A DNA stretch of 64,000 nucleotides from the NCBI RefSeq assembly GCF_013127955.1, contig NZ_CP053435.1, positions 3,447,001 through 3,511,000 on the forward strand, given 5' to 3'. Every line of letters starts with the position of its first letter. Position 1 is the stretch's first letter. Under the pieces are notes generated by a model. It was not told the DNA's origin, did not search any database, and was given only the letters and a program-made list of their open reading frames with translations. Below are positions 62,531 to 64,000 of this stretch, in pieces. Origin of the DNA: Spirosoma taeanense (GTDB taxonomy: Bacteria; Bacteroidota; Bacteroidia; Cytophagales; Spirosomataceae). A program made the position numbers and the translations under genes.

Positions 62531-63858
62531 CCAATTGCTACCGTTTGCATTGGCTTTGCCTGGTTCAGCTTTCCCTGCTGCTGATTTCCTGCCATAAGCC
62601 CCGGCCGACTCAGTCGGCGCAAGATCGGACCCGGCTGGTCAACACGGCTCACCTCGATCATCTGTATCAGGTCGTTCAACTGAATGGCGTGGCGGTTGGC
62701 CTGATCAATATTTATAGCGAGTACCCGGACTATACATGGGTCGCGGACGACGACGAAGGAGCCGCCTGCGTGGACGACGTAGCCCGGGCGGTTCTCTTTC
62801 TGCTGCATGAGCCCGATCTGAAAGTCAACGCTGGCAAGCAGGATAAACTCCATAAGCTGACGGAGTTCGTGCTCCAGATGCAGGCCAACACGCCCGACGC
62901 CGGGGGAGGTTATTTCTATAATTTCATCTTCGGCAACCGCGTCATCAACAAAACGGGCAGCACCAGCATCAACCAGCCTAACTGGTGGTCGTGGCGGGCG
63001 CTGTGGTGCCTGACCGAAGTGTATCCCTATTATAAAACTGTCGACCCGGCTTTTGCGCTACGTTTGCAAACGGCCAGTCAGCGGCTCGTGGCCAATATCA
63101 TCCGTGATTTCGGCAGCAAACCCCAGGCGTACAATCAGGTTGCGGGGCTGAACATACCGACCTGGCTGCCCTACGGTTCCGGCTCGGATCAGGCGGCTAT
63201 CATGATTCTGGGTTTGCTGAATTATTATCAGCAAACCCCCGACCCGCAGGTACTGAACGTAATGACAAAGTTAGGCGATGGCATTGTTCAGATGCAGCAG
63301 GGCGGAACCCGGCAGGTACCGTACGGCGCGATTCTGAGTTTCGAAAACAACTGGCACGCGTATGGAAGTGATCAGGCCTATGCCCTGCTGCGGGCGGGCA
63401 AAGCGTTGAACCGCCCCAACTGGCTGGCCGTTGCCAGACGGGAGGTTGACCAGTTCTACCCGTATCTGCTGAAGGAAGGGTTTCTGGAGTCATTTACAAT
63501 CGACAAAAAAGGCCAGGATTTGTCATTCATCAAAAAATCGCGTTTTTCGCAGATTGCTTACGGTGTCCGGCCGATGGTCTGGGCCGCGCTCGAATTATAC
63601 GACCAGACCCAGAACGCCCGGTACCTGAAACTGGCCGGTCAACTGGCCAGCTGGTTTCTGGGCAGTAATCCTGCAAAAGCGCTCATGTACGACAAAACGA
63701 CGGGTATGGCCTTCGACGGAATTAGGTCGGATTCGACCATCAATAAAAACTCGGGGGCCGAATCCACCATTGAATCGCTGCTGGCCTTTCAGCGGCTGGA
63801 GCAGTATCCGGCTGCCGTAACGCAGGCAACTAACTCCCGTTCCTTATGGCCGAAGTAA
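62527..63858 (+). CDS. Lipoprotein with probable (alpha/alpha)6-barrel glycosidase-like fold
   Basis: The 443-residue protein overlaps the GH130 stop by 4 bases (ATGA), so it is co-translated. It has a lipobox (LLLISC, Cys22) and many helices with aromatic-rich motifs: [20 protein letters not shown] (about residues 60-79), [21 protein letters not shown] and [18 protein letters not shown]. The pattern resembles six-hairpin glycosidases, with acidic residues in VADDDE and CVDDVAR as candidate catalytic groups. No family can be named with confidence. It may trim mannosides outside the membrane before uptake. Confidence 0.7.
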   Translation: MTNCYRLHWLCLVQLSLLLISCHKPRPTQSAQDRTRLVNTAHLDHLYQVVQLNGVAVGLINIYSEYPDYTWVADDDEGAACVDDVARAVLFLLHEPDLKVNAGKQDKLHKLTEFVLQMQANTPDAGGGYFYNFIFGNRVINKTGSTSINQPNWWSWRALWCLTEVYPYYKTVDPAFALRLQTASQRLVANIIRDFGSKPQAYNQVAGLNIPTWLPYGSGSDQAAIMILGLLNYYQQTPDPQVLNVMTKLGDGIVQMQQGGTRQVPYGAILSFENNWHAYGSDQAYALLRAGKALNRPNWLAVARREVDQFYPYLLKEGFLESFTIDKKGQDLSFIKKSRFSQIAYGVRPMVWAALELYDQTQNARYLKLAGQLASWFLGSNPAKALMYDKTTGMAFDGIRSDSTINKNSGAESTIESLLAFQRLEQYPAAVTQATNSRSLWPK

Positions 63859-64000
63859 AACTGGTCCATGTTGCCAAAGCGTACGAGACGGGCCCCCGCG
63901 TGATTCGGGACGTCAGCATCGAGGTCAAAGACCACGAATTTCTGGTGCTGGTCGGGCCGTCGGGCTGCGGCAAATCGACAATATTGCGCATGATTGCCGG
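63846..64000 (+). CDS. Sugar ABC transporter ATP-binding protein, MsmK/UgpC-like (start only)
   Basis: The ATG at 63846 overlaps the preceding gene by 13 bases. Fifty-one codons are visible, starting [16 protein letters not shown], with Walker [10 protein letters not shown] complete just before the window edge. It is the ATPase expected for the two permeases, so the transporter is complete within one operon. Confidence 0.9.
   Translation, partial: MAEVKLVHVAKAYETGPRVIRDVSIEVKDHEFLVLVGPSGCGKSTILRMIA

Noticed and set aside
62527-63858. Assignment as cellobiose 2-epimerase or a named GH family
   Set aside because: The helix and aromatic pattern fits six-hairpin folds in general, but the signature residues of any one family could not be confirmed by eye.

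Overview
The window looks like the chromosome of a Bacteroidota member of the order Cytophagales, most like Spirosoma or a close relative. The reasons are the gene families (DUF1599, BT_3928-type DoxX protein, archaeal-type ProRS, DUF4256, DUF1593, GH127, FadL/OmpP1), the general lack of Shine-Dalgarno sequences, one good Bacteroidota-type promoter (TTG, 19 bases, TAnnTTTG), and moderately GC-rich coding DNA. The genus is an inference; no rRNA marker is present.

Layout. 0-3 kb: sugar-acid metabolism (SDR dehydrogenase and an IlvD/Edd-type aldonate dehydratase). 3-9 kb: small redox and DUF genes, a lytic transglycosylase, an MlaE-MlaF-MlaD lipid-transport operon and a bestrophin. 9-15 kb: UV endonuclease UvsE, SlyD, a DUF1080 protein followed by a complete subclass B1 metallo-beta-lactamase, and a Tat-exported SDR. 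15.7-19.7 kb: a three-subunit periplasmic molybdenum hydroxylase of PaoABC type. 19.8-29 kb: secreted plant-glycan enzymes (GH43, DUF1593, GH127) on the minus strand, interrupted at about 22.9-26.8 kb by a clearly AT-richer block of four defence-type genes (TIR-like nucleotide-binding protein, HNH nuclease, HEPN protein plus DUF262 protein). These are separated by long imperfect inverted repeats ending in GCYAAC/GTTRGC, so the block looks like an integrase-less gene-cassette array. 29-39 kb: housekeeping genes (proS, aroK, folP, tRNA-Lys) and surface proteins. 39.8-46.5 kb: glutamate synthase gltB and gltD, with gltB out of frame at a run of six C and a DUF6883/DUF4926 toxin-antitoxin-like pair sitting between the two subunits. 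46.6-57.8 kb: RidA, DUF2461, an AraC-aldehyde dehydrogenase-DUF779 module, a run of small hydrophilic proteins, a spore-photoproduct-lyase-like radical SAM protein, a Nudix-type regulator and a divergent carboxylesterase. 57.9-64 kb: a tight sugar ABC-transporter operon with a GH130 mannoside phosphorylase/hydrolase.

How the genes fit together. Several modules point to life on plant polysaccharides: arabinan-type hydrolases (GH43, GH127), an aldonate dehydratase, a Nudix regulator of the arabinose/NrtR type and a mannoside uptake-phosphorolysis operon. UvsE and an SPL-like lyase suggest strong UV-damage repair. The most unusual features are the defence cassette array, the toxin-antitoxin-like insertion in the gltBD operon, the gltB frameshift and the B1 beta-lactamase. 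Start codons were moved inward from the longest open frame where a signal peptide or family N-terminus made the true start clear.
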